64,000 nt of DNA from Microbacterium foliorum (lineage in GTDB: Bacteria; Actinomycetota; Actinomycetes; Actinomycetales; Microbacteriaceae): assembly GCF_006385575.1 (NCBI RefSeq), contig NZ_CP041040.1, positions 1,116,001-1,180,000 on the forward strand. Direction: 5' to 3'. The notes under the pieces were generated by a model, which searched no databases, was not told the origin of the DNA, and saw nothing but the letters and a program-made list of their open reading frames with translations. Below are positions 63,203-64,000 of the stretch, in pieces; positions within the stretch are counted from its first letter, which is position 1, and each line of letters begins with the position of its first letter. The translations under genes were made by a program, and so were the position numbers.

Positions 63203-63281
63203 CACTTCGGGGGCCGACGCGCCAGATGCCGAACAGGAAAGCCCCCTGCGCTCGGCGTCTGGTGTGTCGGCCCCCGAAGTG
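63203..63281. repeat. Palindromic repeat element, copy 2
   Basis: The 30-base arms 63203-63232 and 63252-63281 are inverted repeats with 27 of 30 matches around a 19-base loop. The left arm begins CACTTCGGGGGCCGAC, and the right arm ends GTCGGCCCCCGAAGTG. It shares its arms with copy 1. Confidence 0.8.
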
Positions 63282-63298
63282 GTGGGACCGGCTCAAGA

Positions 63299-64000
63299 TC
63301 AACCGGGGTGGGTCATCGAGAGCAGGTCGAGCTTCTCGTCGAGCTGCTCGAGCGTGAGGTCGCCGCGCTCGACGTACCCGAGGTCGATCACGGCGTCGCG
63401 CACCGTGATGCCCTTCGCGACCGAGTGCTTTGCGATCTTCGCCGCAGCCTCGTAGCCGATGAGCTTGTTGAGCGGGGTGACGATCGACGGGCTCATGCCG
63501 GCGAATGCCGCCGCACGGTCGAGGTTCGCCTGCAGTCCGTCGACGGTCTTGTCGGCGAGCACGCGAGACGCGTTCGCGAGCAGACGGATCGACTCGAGCA
63601 CAGCGGTGCCCATGACCGGGATGGCGACGTTCAGCTCGAAGGAGCCGGATGCGCCCGCCCACGCGACGGTAGCGTCGTTGCCGATCACTCGGGCGCAGAC
63701 CATGAGCACAGCCTCGGGAACGACCGGGTTGACCTTGCCGGGCATGATCGACGACCCGGGCTGGAGGTCGGGGATGTGCAGCTCGCCGAGACCCGTGTTG
63801 GGGCCCGAGCCCATCCAGCGGAGGTCGTTGTTGATCTTGGTCAGCGAGACCGCGATCGTGCGCAGCGCGCCCGACGCCTCGACGAGTCCGTCGCGGTTCG
63901 CCTGCGCCTCGAAGTGGTCCTTCGCCTCGGTGATCGGCAGCTCGGTCTCGGCGGCGAGCAGCTCGATGACCTTCTGCGGGAACCCGAGTGGCGTGTTGAT
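63299..64000 (-). CDS. fumC: Class II fumarate hydratase, N-terminus cut by the window edge
   Basis: FumC hydrates fumarate to malate in the TCA cycle. The visible C-terminal 233 residues carry the aspartase/fumarase signature [11 protein letters not shown], the upstream [27 protein letters not shown] and the downstream [25 protein letters not shown]. The ending ([20 protein letters not shown]) suits actinobacterial fumarase rather than aspartase. The start lies beyond 64000. The palindromic repeat copy 2 sits just past the stop and may serve as its terminator. Confidence 0.95.
   Translation of the reverse strand: MNTPLGFPQKVIELLAAETELPITEAKDHFEAQANRDGLVEASGALRTIAVSLTKINNDLRWMGSGPNTGLGELHIPDLQPGSSIMPGKVNPVVPEAVLMVCARVIGNDATVAWAGASGSFELNVAIPVMGTAVLESIRLLANASRVLADKTVDGLQANLDRAAAFAGMSPSIVTPLNKLIGYEAAAKIAKHSVAKGITVRDAVIDLGYVERGDLTLEQLDEKLDLLSMTHPG

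Noticed and set aside
62140..63281. Palindromic elements considered as insertion-sequence ends or a CRISPR fragment
   Set aside because: No transposase gene or target duplication lies between them, there are only two copies, and spacing and arm length do not fit a CRISPR array.

Overview
The window looks like ordinary chromosome from a high-GC actinobacterium, most likely Microbacterium or a close Microbacteriaceae relative. This is inferred from very GC-rich codon third positions, frequent GTG starts, many apparently leaderless genes, and actinobacterial marker families (DUF501, DUF4307, FtsB/DivIC beside eno, a mycosin-like S8 protease, type II NADH dehydrogenase). No rRNA, phage, insertion sequence or CRISPR array was seen. 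One tRNA is present. Both edges cut genes: a DUF2252 gene on the left and a class II fumarase gene on the right.

Layout. 1-9.6 kb holds envelope and regulatory genes: a DUF2252 protein coupled to a membrane protein, an AI-2E family exporter, a large MalT-like LuxR regulator divergent from small genes, a multi-pass membrane protein and a HerA-like ATPase. 9.7-13.3 kb is a complete riboflavin operon (ribD-ribE-ribBA-ribH), translationally coupled at every junction and preceded by an FMN riboswitch. 13.4-19.4 kb holds repair and general genes: an Fpg/Nei glycosylase, a GNAT acetyltransferase, mfd and an SDR oxidoreductase. 19.5-24.9 kb is the most distinctive locus: a gamma-carbonic-anhydrase-like beta-helix protein without the usual metal ligands, overlapped by a 1035-residue kinase / degenerate-M23 / class III PLP enzyme fusion, then an APC permease. 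24.9-32.4 kb is central metabolism and housekeeping: gdhA, ppc, nhaA, mazG and hisS.

32.5-39.6 kb is a mixed accessory stretch: an SGNH hydrolase, a VOC protein, an AraC regulator, an APC permease, DUF4442, a GntR(YtrA)-DUF1648-CPBP operon and an O-methyltransferase. 39.7-45.1 kb carries eno, an FtsB-like gene, DUF501, a mycosin-like protease and a type II NADH dehydrogenase. 45.1-50.5 kb has a candidate yybP-ykoY-like leader RNA before an unknown gene, a DedA protein, an unusual short tRNA with a UAA anticodon, a PLP deaminase/aldolase-type enzyme overlapping an FAD oxidase, and lemA. 50.6-59.5 kb contains a YcaQ-type winged-helix protein, a second AI-2E exporter, ilvA, greA, DUF4307, a small membrane protein, a hemolysin III homologue, a uppS-type prenyltransferase and a PIN-PhoH ATPase. 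59.6-64 kb has cstA with its small YbdD partner, then a DUF559 nuclease-like gene bracketed by two related palindromic repeats, and the end of fumC.

A recurring regulatory theme is a TAnnnT hexamer exactly six or seven bases before the start codon of at least thirteen genes that mostly lack a Shine-Dalgarno sequence. This is the geometry expected of leaderless mRNAs, and it helped choose several starts (nhaA, the VOC gene and the uppS-type gene). The other common arrangement is ATGA, GTGA or TGATG overlap within operons.
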